Positions 7,553 to 14,255 of a stretch of 14,701 bases of DNA are shown piece after piece. The notes beneath the pieces were generated by a model, which saw only the letters and a program-made list of their open reading frames with translations, did not search any database and was not told the DNA's origin. The translations under genes and the position numbers were made by a program. The DNA is from Dunaliella salina (lineage: Eukaryota; Chlorophyta; Chlorophyceae; Chlamydomonadales; Dunaliellaceae). Numbering within the stretch: the first letter of the stretch is position 1; each line of letters starts with the position of its first letter. The DNA lies in contig MU069959.1 of assembly GCA_002284615.2 (NCBI GenBank), positions 134,988 to 149,688 of the forward strand. The letters are read 5' to 3'.

Positions 7553-7899
7553 GGATAAGCAAAAGATGTTGAGTGCTTCTAAGATCCCCATGCAGGATTC
7601 CTTAGGGAATTTGTGGTACAGGCAGCAAAAGATATGGAAAGAAGAGGATACTATAAGTCCCCGAGGAGTGAACAGGAAAGCAGTGACTGACCATCATTTT
7701 CGTGGAAGGCCTTTAAATCAATCAGCGAGCACACCCTTTTGTATCCCAACACATTTATTCAAAGATCTGGATAAAGGAGTCATAAGGAATGTGAGCAGGT
7801 TTAGGCTTCGTGCCCACTGCATAAGGTCAAATCCTGTTAATTTCTGGGTGGTTCAAACATGTGTGATAAGTGTGAGTGTGCTGAAGTCCCGGACGAGAA
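7553..7899 (+). pseudogene. C-terminal region of plus-strand LINE ORF (fragment A, part 1)
   Basis: This is the region downstream of the reverse transcriptase thumb. The frame gives KMLSASKIPMQ, YRQQKIWKE, SPRGVNRKAVT, RPLNQSA, TPFCIPTHLFKDLDKG and RNVSRFRLRAHC, matching fragment B residue by residue. After a one-base frame change it continues GSNMCDKCECAEVPDEK (7845-7899), the first cysteine pair of a CCHC zinc knuckle. The reading breaks exactly at the nested insertion and resumes at 8314. In related elements this knuckle sits near the C-terminus of a jockey/L1-like reverse transcriptase protein; its role is nucleic-acid binding. Frameshift and insertion make it a pseudogene. Confidence 0.75.
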
Positions 7900-8325
7900 A
7901 AGAAAAGAAAAGAAAAAATAAAAACTACGCAGGCAGTGAAAACACTCCCCACATCAATTAAGGAAAAGAGGATACCTAGGGCCGAGGCACCGTGTATCCG
8001 CTTCACCAAGAGAAAGCAGAAGCAAGAAGTCAGTGGGGATCAGGTGGGTTACTGGCAGTAGCCCGTGCCTGATCTTGTTGATGAGAGTTGAAGAAAGTTT
8101 TCTCAATAGCGCGTCTGGTGCTGGCAAATTTGTAGGCATACAGGACAGAATGAGCATGGAGCTTCCGAGCAAGCTTGGTGGCCTTGTAAGTGTCAAGACC
8201 AAGCTCCTTTAGAGGCTCCAAAGTGTGTGGGGTGTAGATGACTCCTCCCACACCTAACAGGATAGTATGGAGGGTGATCTGAGCTGAGGCTCTAGAAAGA
8301 TGACGACAAAGGACCCGGACGAGAA
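7888..8325 (-). mobile_element. RLE-type LINE 3' end (copy 4), nested, with 12-bp TSD
   Basis: The insertion is 7900-8313 (414 bp), flanked by CCCGGACGAGAA at 7888-7899 and 8314-8325. Removing it rejoins the zinc knuckle of plus-strand LINE A in frame (VPDEK then HILFYC). On the minus strand it encodes TLHTILLGVGGVIYT, KLHAHSVLYA, STRRAIEK and an SNPPDPH end with stop at 8030, then 3' UTR, the terminal motif (7923-7963) and a pyrimidine tail. It is strongly 5'-truncated, as usual for LINE insertions. Confidence 0.92.
8030..8313 (-). pseudogene. C-terminal part of the RLE domain, LINE copy 4
   Basis: About 94 codons remain of the LINE ORF end: ITLHTILLGVGG, EPLKELGLD, TKLARKLHAHS, and an NPPDPH terminus. 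The catalytic PD and ExK residues lie upstream of the truncation and are absent. The frame happens to stay open to 8437 into the antisense of the host LINE, which is coincidence and not a fusion protein. It is aligned with 3310-3560 of copy 3 and shares the same stop position relative to the 3' UTR. Confidence 0.8.
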
Positions 8326-8618
8326 GCATATTCTCTTCTATTGCAATTGCCTGGAGATGTGTGAGCTGCAGAAAATACAAGGACTTGTTCATTGATCTTT
8401 TCAAACCATTACATACGTTTGCCCAGCTTCCAAACACTGACTTTTTTCCTTTCTTGGCGGGCTACCACGTTTTGACTGATCCTGAGGTCAATGTTTTTCT
8501 AAATCAAAACCCAGATTTTCGAAAATTTGTCAGTTGGTTTCAATTTCTGATGCTGGCTGAGATTTTTTCACCGGCAGCTGATCAGCCAGAGTCTCGGGCT
8601 GTAGGTCACCCCACTTAA
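8314..8618 (+). pseudogene. C-terminal region of plus-strand LINE ORF (fragment A, part 2)
   Basis: Continues after the nested insertion with PDEKHILFYCNCLEMC, completing a C-x2-C-x8-H-x4-C-like knuckle with part 1, then KYKDLFIDLFKPLHTFAQLPNT, FLAGYHVLTDPEV, FRKFVS, FLMLAEIFSPAADQPES and a stop at 8618. A small frame slip occurs near 8370. Fragment B has the same ending from about 9842. The 3' end directly after the stop is very short and ends in GTAACCCC. Confidence 0.75.
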
Positions 8619-8632
8619 ATCCTCGTAACCCC

Positions 8633-8889
8633 ATGGTTACAGGATGGCAAGTGCGTGATCAATTTGACAAAGCAGGCAATATGTCATTGTGCCTCATGCA
8701 CTGCATAGATTATCTAAAATAAGATACAACCAAAAATTCTTGTGTTGGCCATGGCCAAGACAAGGGCGTTCGCTTGCTGCATTTGGCATAGATTGCCTAT
8801 TGAAGCAGCATCAGTGCACCTCAAGAAAATCAAGAAAATGAGTAAGGTATTGACCAAAACTTTTGGCAAAAGCCATGAGAGTCCATGGA
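8633..8889. other. No gene recognised
   Basis: Short open frames on both strands have no domain I know. The stretch lies between the 3' end of plus-strand LINE A and the 3' UTR of a minus-strand LINE fragment and may be more 3' UTR of the latter. Confidence 0.35.
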
Positions 8890-9093
8890 CGCAGCCAGCG
8901 TGCATTAAGGAAAGAGTCAACAGTCAGCGCTGGTACTAACAGTGAGCCCCACCAAGAAGCAAGCTATTGACACACATTTGCCTGTCCGGCGGGTTGTCGG
9001 CCATCCGTTGAGTTGCTAAATTTGATTGTATTTTTGGTGCTGTTAATTTTGGTCAGGGTCTTTACAGCGTGATAGTGGAGTTCTCTTGCAGTT
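8890..9093 (-). mobile_element. Fragment of RLE-type LINE, C-terminus plus 3' UTR
   Basis: The minus strand encodes ARELHYHAVKTLTKINSTKNTI near 9000-9093, similar to the LHAHSVxYAxKLVxTRRAI stretch at the C-terminus of the RLE-LINE ORF. After a frame slip there is a DNPPDRQ-like end near 8972-8995. The 3' UTR (8890-8960) shares GTGCATT, AACAGTCAGC and GGGTTGTCGGCC with the fragment at 2165-2445. It is old and diverged, and directly abuts plus-strand LINE B. Limits are approximate. Confidence 0.5.
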
Positions 9094-10020
9094 TTGGCTG
9101 CCCAACAAAGGATTAAGAAGTTTGTGCATGAACATGGTCTGAGGAAGAAGCCACACGTTCTGATTTGGCTCTCCAAGGTGTATGGAACTCCAGCCGGGAT
9201 GTATGCGTGCCAAGTGTGGGGAACTGAATATCTACAAGAAGGCAGTGAGTTCACAAGCCAGTTGCAGAAAAGGCAATTATGATCTTTAAGGCGTTTTCTA
9301 GGTGTGAAGATTTCTCTGCCACGAACTGGCCAGTGTTCAGAGTGTGTGGCCAAGAGCCTCTACAATTTAACTGGTTTAGGGCCACTGTTGAGTTTTTCAA
9401 CAGTATGCTTGATTCAAACAGTGAGACATTACGAAGAGTGCTGAAAGCGGATTTACGCTTGGCTATTAGGGAAGAGTCTTGTTAGTCTGCACAAGTGTCT
9501 ACAGCTTTCAATGGCTTGCGCCATGAGGACACGTTTAAGCAGAAGATGCTGAGTGCTTTTAAGATCCCCATGCATTATTTCTGAGGGGATTTGAGGTATA
9601 GGTAGCAAGGTATGGAGGGAAGCGGATTCTTTGAGTCCCTGAGGAGTTAACAGGAAAGCAGTGGCTTACCATCGTTGGTGCAGAAGGCCTTTAAATCAAA
9701 CAGCGCGCACACCCTTTTGTATCCCAACATATCTATTCAAAGATTTGGATAAAGGAGTCGTAAGGAATGTGAGTAGGTTTAGGCTTCGTGCCCACTGCTT
9801 GAAGGTCGAATCCTGCGAATGGCTAGGTGGTTCAAATATTTGCCCAGCTTCCGCACACTGACTTTTTTCCTTTCTTGGCAGGCTACCACGTTTTGTCTGA
9901 TCCTGAGGTCAAGGCTTTCCTAAATTAAGACCCGTACAGGTTTTCGAAATTTTTGTCTGAGTTGGTTTCAAATTTTGATGCTGGCTGGGATTGTTTCACC
10001 AGCAGCTGATCAGCCAGAGT
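9094..10020 (+). pseudogene. Post-reverse-transcriptase region of plus-strand LINE ORF (fragment B)
   Basis: The first frame (9094-9282) reads AAQQRIKKFVHEHGLRKKPH, LIWLSKVYGTPAGMYACQVWG and EGSEF. This is the conserved region after the reverse transcriptase catalytic core in many LINE proteins, where a Pro-Ala-Gly...Gln-Val-Trp-Gly signature is common. A frameshift near 9282 leads to WPVFRVCGQEPLQFNWFRATV, FFNSMLDSNSETLRRVL and a TAG at 9483-9485. The rest parallels fragment A: KMLSAFKIPM, PLNQTARTPF, FKDLDKGVVRNVSRFRLRAHC, and after a deletion near 9835-9842 AQLPHTDFFPFLAGYHVL to the C-terminal ADQPES. The deletion removes the CCHC knuckle and changes frame. No catalytic motif is present, so this is debris only. 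Confidence 0.75.
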
Positions 10021-10050
10021 CTCGGGCTTTACGCCACCCTTGTAACCCTT
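9094..10050 (+). mobile_element. Plus-strand LINE, C-terminal fragment B
   Basis: Second copy of the plus-strand LINE, extending further upstream than fragment A and ending with TTGTAACCC near 10050. It is 5'-truncated at about 9094, where it abuts a minus-strand LINE fragment. It carries several stops, at least two frameshifts and one internal deletion. Confidence 0.8.
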
Positions 10051-10055
10051 AGATT

Positions 10056-10860
10056 CGCAACCCTTGCAGTTTTGTGGGCTTTGTCTTTGGTTAGGTCATG
10101 TTTGCAGAGGGGATCAATGACGTAGGGATTGAAGATAGTTCCATCAACTTCAATGAGGATGGTGTGTAATGACTCTGTTATTGTTGTGGCTGCCCTGGGG
10201 AGTTCTTGTGCATAGGCTCTCCACGGTGTATTTGTAAGGTGCGGGATGTAACATCGTGTTTTGGAAAATCCTTATTACTATAATATTACTATAATATGAC
10301 GGTGTAATATTACAGAAATATTAAAGTGCCATCCTGGACCTAAGTAAAAAGGAAAATACTTCTGTATTATTACTGTAATATTACAGTAAAAGTAAATTAT
10401 AGTGCAATCCTGCACCTTACGTGTCTTTGTTGATTTTGTGCAGTGAGGAGAGTTTGTTCAGGCTTGGTATCAAAGCAAAATTTAAGTTCCATGAGGTGGA
10501 TTTTTGTCTCTGGGATTCGTACCTTGCTGATAATGTGTGGAGTCTCTGCCTGTTGCGTGTTTGGTAGTTGTCTGGATGGGAAAAGCCAGCGTTGACTGTT
10601 TCATTGGACAGTCCAATGTTAATGTGACATTGACAAGGATTTCCTTCTCCAGGGAGTATAGCCTTTCTGCATTGCATGCATAGTGACGATGTCCTGTCCA
10701 TAGATTCCTTTGCTGAGTGCTTCAACGCAGATGCTGAGTGCTTGATGGTGGCGATTTATGTAAATTCGTTTACCTGTGGATGAGTGAATCTGATTAGGGT
10801 ATGGGAGTCGTTATCAGGTGCACCACAAAAAGTGCAAAGAAAAGGCCCAGGGTGGTGGCC
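10056..10860 (-). pseudogene. Zinc knuckle and RLE nuclease remnants, LINE copy 5
   Basis: The minus strand encodes LCTFCGAPDNDSHTLIRF (C-x2-C at 10825-10836, then His seven residues on; the last Cys position is Phe), a broken CCHC. Further on, IHLMELKFCFDTKPEQ places the nuclease Glu at 10487-10489 and Lys at 10481-10483, followed by LLTAQNQQRH. The MITE cuts the frame here. Beyond it, in a shifted frame, SLHTILIEVDGTIF and DPLCKHDLTKDKAHK match the TLHTILLGVGGTIY part of copy 3. I could not place the preceding Pro-Asp motif with confidence. Frameshifts and the insertion make it non-functional. Confidence 0.65.
10226..10428. mobile_element. AT-rich MITE with 8-bp duplication (hAT-like?)
   Basis: The 187-bp stretch 10234-10420 starts GTAAGGTGCGGGAT and ends ATCCTGCACCTTAC, terminal inverted repeats matching at 13 of 14 bases. 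Flanks are GTGTATTT (10226-10233) and GTGTCTTT (10421-10428), an 8-bp duplication with one mismatch, the length made by hAT transposases. The interior is rich in TAATATTAC palindromes, including a perfect 20-bp one at 10370-10389. An AGTGCCATCCTGGACCTAA segment at 10325-10343 is a diverged copy of the right end. There is no coding, so it is non-autonomous. It lies inside the RLE domain of LINE copy 5. Confidence 0.75.
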
Positions 10861-10947
10861 CACTGAAGCGTCTGGCATCTTTGCCATTGTTTAAGGTGTC
10901 TGTTTGATACTTGAGGACATTGGTCTGCTCTTTGAGGGTTACAGCTT

Positions 10948-11716
10948 TCATGTGCCAGAAAGCATCACTGAATTTGGAAGTAGCATGCCACACGCCACTG
11001 CGCAGTGGCGAATGTTGGACATTCTGAGCAGGTTTTGCCAATTTCCATTGCAATAAGCGCCAAGTTTTGCTGTCCCCAGTTTGTGCTTTTCATACATCAT
11101 TGGTTTTAGTTTGCCTAGGAGGTTTGAAAGGGGCCAGTATTTTGCATGAGAGCTGGGTGTGACAGGTGCAGCAAGCCAATAGAGATGAAAGAAAGGGTTT
11201 CCTGCCTGGCCGAATGAGTTGTCAGCTTTATCAGGCAACATAGCTGCTTGAAGCGCAAGAGCATCTGTACCTTCATTACCAAGGATGCCACTGTGTATTT
11301 TCACTTTGTATTTTCACTTTGTTTTTTTAGAGTTGCCTGTGTTTGTGCTCATCAAAGGAATTCACGCCGAGCAGCCAACCTTATGGCTGAAGGCTTATAT
11401 CCCATTGTAACCTTGTAACCTTGTATTTTCACTTTGTAGAAGTGTGTACTTTCACTTTGTAGAAGTGTACATGGTCCTCTGATGCACTGATGGAAGTTAT
11501 TATCATGGGTATTGGTGCATGTCAGTGCGTGGACGTGTCCATGGTTTTGAGGATCTGGTTTCAAATGATTCAGTGCTGAAGAACTGTCAGTTGCAATTGA
11601 AGGGTGCCCTTGCTGTAAAGCTACCAAAGTTGCAGCAAGCTCTGCTCTACTGATTGTATAAGTGGGTCCAAGGCCCTTAAGATTTATTGAGCAGCCTAAG
11701 GCGATAGTTTCAATAG
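10948..11716 (-). pseudogene. RNase H domain of LINE copy 5, split by a short element
   Basis: The minus strand reads LGPTYTISRAELAATLVALQQGH (with the catalytic Glu of RAEL) and then SIATDSSSAL (the catalytic Asp intact, unlike copy 3), near 11575-11680. It then reads HFYKVKI at the short-element junction and, on the other side, KIHSGILGNEGTDALALQAAM with the last catalytic Asp, followed by GNPFFHLYWLA and YEKHKLGTAKLG. The first Asp (TDGS) region lies upstream and is missing. A tandem microduplication of HFYKVK is visible beside the insertion (11430-11465), and a frameshift occurs near 10980, after which LKYQTDTLNNGK continues. It is a pseudogene. Confidence 0.8.
11306..11437 (+). mobile_element. 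Short SINE-like element with 17-bp TSD (copy 2)
   Basis: The element is 11323-11420 (98 bp), flanked by TTGTATTTTCACTTTGT at 11306-11322 and 11421-11437. It matches the last 98 bp of the copy at 3869-3993 almost exactly and has the same CAGCCA/TGGCTG hairpin (11372-11389) and ATTGTAACC-TTGTAACC end. It splits the RNase H frame of LINE copy 5. The flanks contain additional tandem copies of TATTTTCACTTTG, so the exact duplication length has some ambiguity. Confidence 0.85.
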
Positions 11717-11790
11717 GTTACATTCAATGGGTTACAATCATTATCATATGATAGGTTTAGCCTTCAGCCATAAAGTTTGGCTGCTCAGCT
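11711..11790 (-). mobile_element. Short SINE-like element, diverged copy 3, reverse orientation
   Basis: On the minus strand GAGCAGCCAAACTTTATGGCTGAAGGCT matches the other two copies, and the end reads GATTGTAACCC followed by a second TGTAACC. The hairpin at 11765-11783 keeps its CAGCCA/TGGCTG stem while its loop differs. It is older than the other copies; no TSD was found. Confidence 0.65.
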
Positions 11791-11799
11791 CTCTCTAGA

Positions 11800-12310
11800 A
11801 AACCGAGTGAACGCACGTAAATTAGTGTAACTTGTGCACAGGAAGGGGAAAGAGGTGATTGTTTCAGGAGATGCTTAAATGCTGCTGTACAATTGCATCC
11901 AGTCAACCGTCGGACACACTACTGGGGTATGCATATCTGCTTTGTGAACTGCATTTGCATCGCACATGATCAAAATTGGCCAGTCCGCGCATCTGTGCAA
12001 TTTCACAATTCCTTGCGAATCCGAAAAGGTGGGAATGTGCGGCACATATGTAAAATGAAGCAAGGAATTGTGTAGAATGGACATCTGACCAAACCTGCAG
12101 TACTTGTTTTTCCTCGGGGTCTATTTTTACTTGCAAGATGGTGAGGAAGAAAAATGTGAGGATTTTTTTGTTGTTGGGTAATGGCGGGTTGCAATCTCAA
12201 TGTCGACTTGAGAGCCATTGAACATTCACACACATAGACAGGCACGCACATGCAAGCGAGGCATGCACACACGCAGAGGTACTCGCGCACATCCCCCACT
12301 TATACGCCAC
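11800..12310. other. No gene recognised; CA-rich patch
   Basis: Open frames of 60-98 codons exist on both strands (for example minus 12136-11903) but show no known domain. A CA-rich, degenerate microsatellite lies at about 12222-12280. A near-palindrome CACAATTCCTTGC...GCAAGGAATTGTG is formed by 12004-12016 and 12060-12072, with about 43 bp between the arms. Confidence 0.4.
12004..12072. repeat. Inverted repeat, 13-bp arms
   Basis: CACAATTCCTTGC at about 12004-12016 and its complement GCAAGGAATTGTG at about 12060-12072 could form a stem with a ~43-base loop. Function unknown; it could be a remnant of a foldback element or a transcribed hairpin. Confidence 0.6.
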
Positions 12311-12318
12311 ACCCTGAG

Positions 12319-12543
12319 TCAACAGAGGGCTGGAGCTCATGGAGACCTCTGGAGCTGCTTTGCTGAATAATCTGTACTCAGCCACATTTGTCATATTCTC
12401 TTGTGTTCCTGCCATGCTGCACGCCAACACTCCTTCAGGCTAGGTAACAATATCGACACCTGGACTTAACCAGAATTTGTAACACACTCTCCTGTTCTCC
12501 TTCTTCCTGGCAGAACATCAACAGAGGGCTGGAGCTCATGGAG
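12319..12543 (+). repeat. Direct repeat of a possible exon (26 identical bp, 199 bp apart)
   Basis: The stretch TCAACAGAGGGCTGGAGCTC plus ATGGAG occurs at 12319-12344 and 12518-12543. Beyond it the two copies diverge but remain alignable to about GCTGAA. The first copy has lost the acceptor-like pyrimidine tract and the reading to the stop. Confidence 0.8.
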
Positions 12544-12567
12544 GCATCTGTGGGGAAGCTGCGCTGA
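12514..12567 (+). CDS. Possible short terminal exon
   Basis: A pyrimidine-rich tract ending TTCTTCCTGGCAG (12501-12513) is a strong splice acceptor candidate. Directly after it the frame reads NINRGLELMEASVGKLR and a TGA at 12565-12567. The peptide looks like the end of an alpha-helical protein. I do not recognise the family, and no upstream exon with a matching donor is evident in the window, so this may be a real last exon whose other exons were displaced, a gene fragment, or coincidence. The upstream partial copy at 12319 suggests a local duplication of this exon. Confidence 0.3.
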   Translation, partial: NINRGLELMEASVGKLR

Positions 12568-12654
12568 AAGCCAACACCGCTGGCAATGCACTGGAGAGCT
12601 CAGTCAAGTACGTCGAGCAAGATTGCAGTGAACGGTAGTGCAACATCACCTTCA

Positions 12655-12995
12655 ATGGCTTGAGCCTCCTGTCATCATTGCTCGAGCCTCTCTTCATCAC
12701 TTAAGCCTCCAGTCAGAGCTCGAGGTCCCCGTCAATGCTTGAGTCTCCTGTCATCATCGCCTGTGCCACCTTTCAGTGCTTGAGCCTCCTGTCATTGCTT
12801 AAGCCTCCCTTCATTGCTTGAGCCTCCATCGCTTGAGCCTTCTGTCAGAACTTGAGCCTCCCTTCATCGCTTGAGCCTCCCTTCATCGCTTGAGCCTCCT
12901 ATCGTCGTGTGAGCTACCTATCGTCGCTGAAGCCTTGTGTCATTGCTTTAATCCTCCTGTCAGCGCCTGAGCTTTCTGTCATTGCTTGAGTAGCC
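12655..12995. repeat. Degenerate minisatellite, GCTTGAGCCTCCTGTCAT-like unit
   Basis: About 15 imperfect units of roughly 20-25 bp, each with TTGAGCCTCC followed by TGTCAT or CTTCAT and a short spacer such as CGCT or TGCT. Period and sequence drift along the array. No reading frame is kept across it. Confidence 0.9.
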
Positions 12996-13469
12996 GCCCC
13001 CTGATTCTCACGTTCTCCTGGACGCGACCAGGCCCAAGGAATTCATATGACCATGTCACCTGTGATGATGAACAGGGAGGGGGATCAGTCAAGGATATAA
13101 ACAGATGAATGCATACACATATGCAAACAAAGAAAAACAGAAACATCCATGCTTGCCGTTTGGCCGCAAGCGCTCAGGAAAGAACCCCCCATTGGTACCC
13201 ACCAAAGGCCTCCAACGAAAACCCCCAATCCGACCTATGGTTTGCCGCACATCTTGTCCCAGGCAGGTGCGCCCCATCACACCGACAGCCGGGGTGGCTG
13301 TAACTGGACAGCTGATTTTGTGTGTGCAAATAATTTGGGCACTGGAGAAAACAAACAATGGCTGGCAATTCAAAGCTCTAACAGGAATTCATGCAGGCTG
13401 CTGACATGCTAGGGTGCACAGGGCGCATTAGGAACAGGCTTGGGTGCTTAGGGTGTTTGGGGTGCAAGC

Positions 13470-13810
13470 GAGGCGTTTGCTGGCCTATGATTTAGGGGGC
13501 TTCCTTTGATGTACACTTCATGTGTTGGCACATGTCATCTTTTCTTCACCTTCACAACCGACCCCAGCAATGGCAACCAGCACTGCGAATGAGGCGTTTG
13601 CTGGCCTTCAATTTAGGGGGCTTCCTTTGATGCACACTTCATGTGTATTGGCACATGCCATCTCTTCTTCACCTTCACAACCGACCCCAGCAATGGCAAC
13701 CAGCACTTTGAGTGAGGCGTTTGCTGGCCTTCAATTTATAGATTTTTCTTTCCTTTCTTGCACACTGCATATGTTGGCACATGTCATCTTTTCTTCACCT
13801 TTGGCACCAG
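13470..13810. repeat. Tandem repeat, three units of ~121-123 bp
   Basis: Units start at GAGGCGTTTGCTGGCC: 13470-13590, 13591-13713, and a partial, diverged third from 13714 to about 13810. Units 1 and 2 are nearly identical; unit 3 has a different middle. The open frame across it on the plus strand is a by-product of a unit close to a multiple of three. Confidence 0.92.
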
Positions 13811-13899
13811 CATGGACAACACAGACAACTCTAAAATACAAGTGTCTTGACCCAGCATGCAGCCTCCGTCACGCACAAAAACACATACCTCCTCCATTG

Positions 13900-14010
13900 C
13901 AACCCATTACAACAACACAAACCACCTCCATCGTGGTCCATTACAACAATACAAACCACCTCCATCGTGATCCATTACAAAAACACAAACCACCTCCATC
14001 GTGATCCATC
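13900..14010. repeat. Tandem repeat, 34-bp period
   Basis: CAAACCACCTCCATCGTG recurs at 13918, 13952 and 13986, with a diverged unit before it. Spacing is exactly 34 bp with AACAACA-type linkers that are themselves repeated, so there are no unique spacers. Confidence 0.92.
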
Positions 14011-14255
14011 CCTGCAAACCATGCAACAACAAAGAAAGAAAGAAAGATCCACACTTGCCATTCGGTCACAAGCATGATGGAAAGGACCTCCCATTGACCC
14101 CCAACAAAGGGCTCCAACTGAAGCCACGCAATCCCTCACCGCTGATGCGTAAGGCACATGGTGCGGGAGACGGATGCGCGCCACAGGCCCGGCTGTCAGT
14201 TTGGAAGCATCCAGCACAACCAGCTCCGCTTTGGCAGTCTCAGCATCATGCACCA

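Larger units (their letters stand above)
7553..8632 (+). mobile_element. Plus-strand LINE, C-terminal fragment A, with nested insertion
   Basis: The fragment begins near AAGCAAAAGATG and ends with a short 3' tail TCGTAACCCC after the stop at 8618. It is interrupted at 7899/8314 by copy 4 of the RLE-LINE. It is homologous to fragment B (9094-10050) over its whole length and retains a segment that B has lost. It is 5'-truncated; the reverse transcriptase core is absent. Confidence 0.8.
10050..11716 (-). mobile_element. RLE-type LINE of a second subfamily (copy 5), with two nested insertions
   Basis: The minus strand carries RNase H, zinc knuckle and RLE remnants in the same order as copy 3 but clearly diverged in sequence. 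The copy abuts plus-strand LINE B at about 10050 and ends upstream near 11716 at another short element. It is interrupted by a short element (11323-11420) and an AT-rich MITE (10234-10420). The typical terminal motif is missing, so the 3' end has been lost or cut by LINE B. Confidence 0.7.
13140..14200 (+). repeat. Pair of diverged related segments (13149-13300 and 14044-14200)
   Basis: Both segments read CATGCTTGCCGTT/CACACTTGCCATT, then a GGAAAG stretch, CCCATTG, ACCAAAGG/ACAAAGGG, CTCCAAC, and so on for about 120-150 bp. In one frame both give LPFGxKxxGKxxPLxPxKGLQxKP. They are a dispersed repeat, perhaps once coding; the function is unknown. Confidence 0.6.

Noticed and set aside
8030..8437. 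135-codon open frame on the minus strand as a single protein
   Set aside because: It crosses the 12-bp TSD: the first part is antisense of plus-strand LINE A and only the part below 8313 is LINE coding.
12197..12430. 77-codon open frame on the minus strand with many Cys/Ala/Ser residues
   Set aside because: Partly antisense of the CA-rich patch; no recognisable domain.
13522..14004. 160-codon open frame on the plus strand as a gene
   Set aside because: It runs through two unrelated tandem arrays and is open because the unit sizes happen to suit; there is no domain or codon signal.
13900..14010. 34-bp period repeats as a CRISPR array
   Set aside because: The linkers between the conserved 18-mers are themselves repeated, so there are no unique spacers, there are no cas genes, and the context is eukaryotic.
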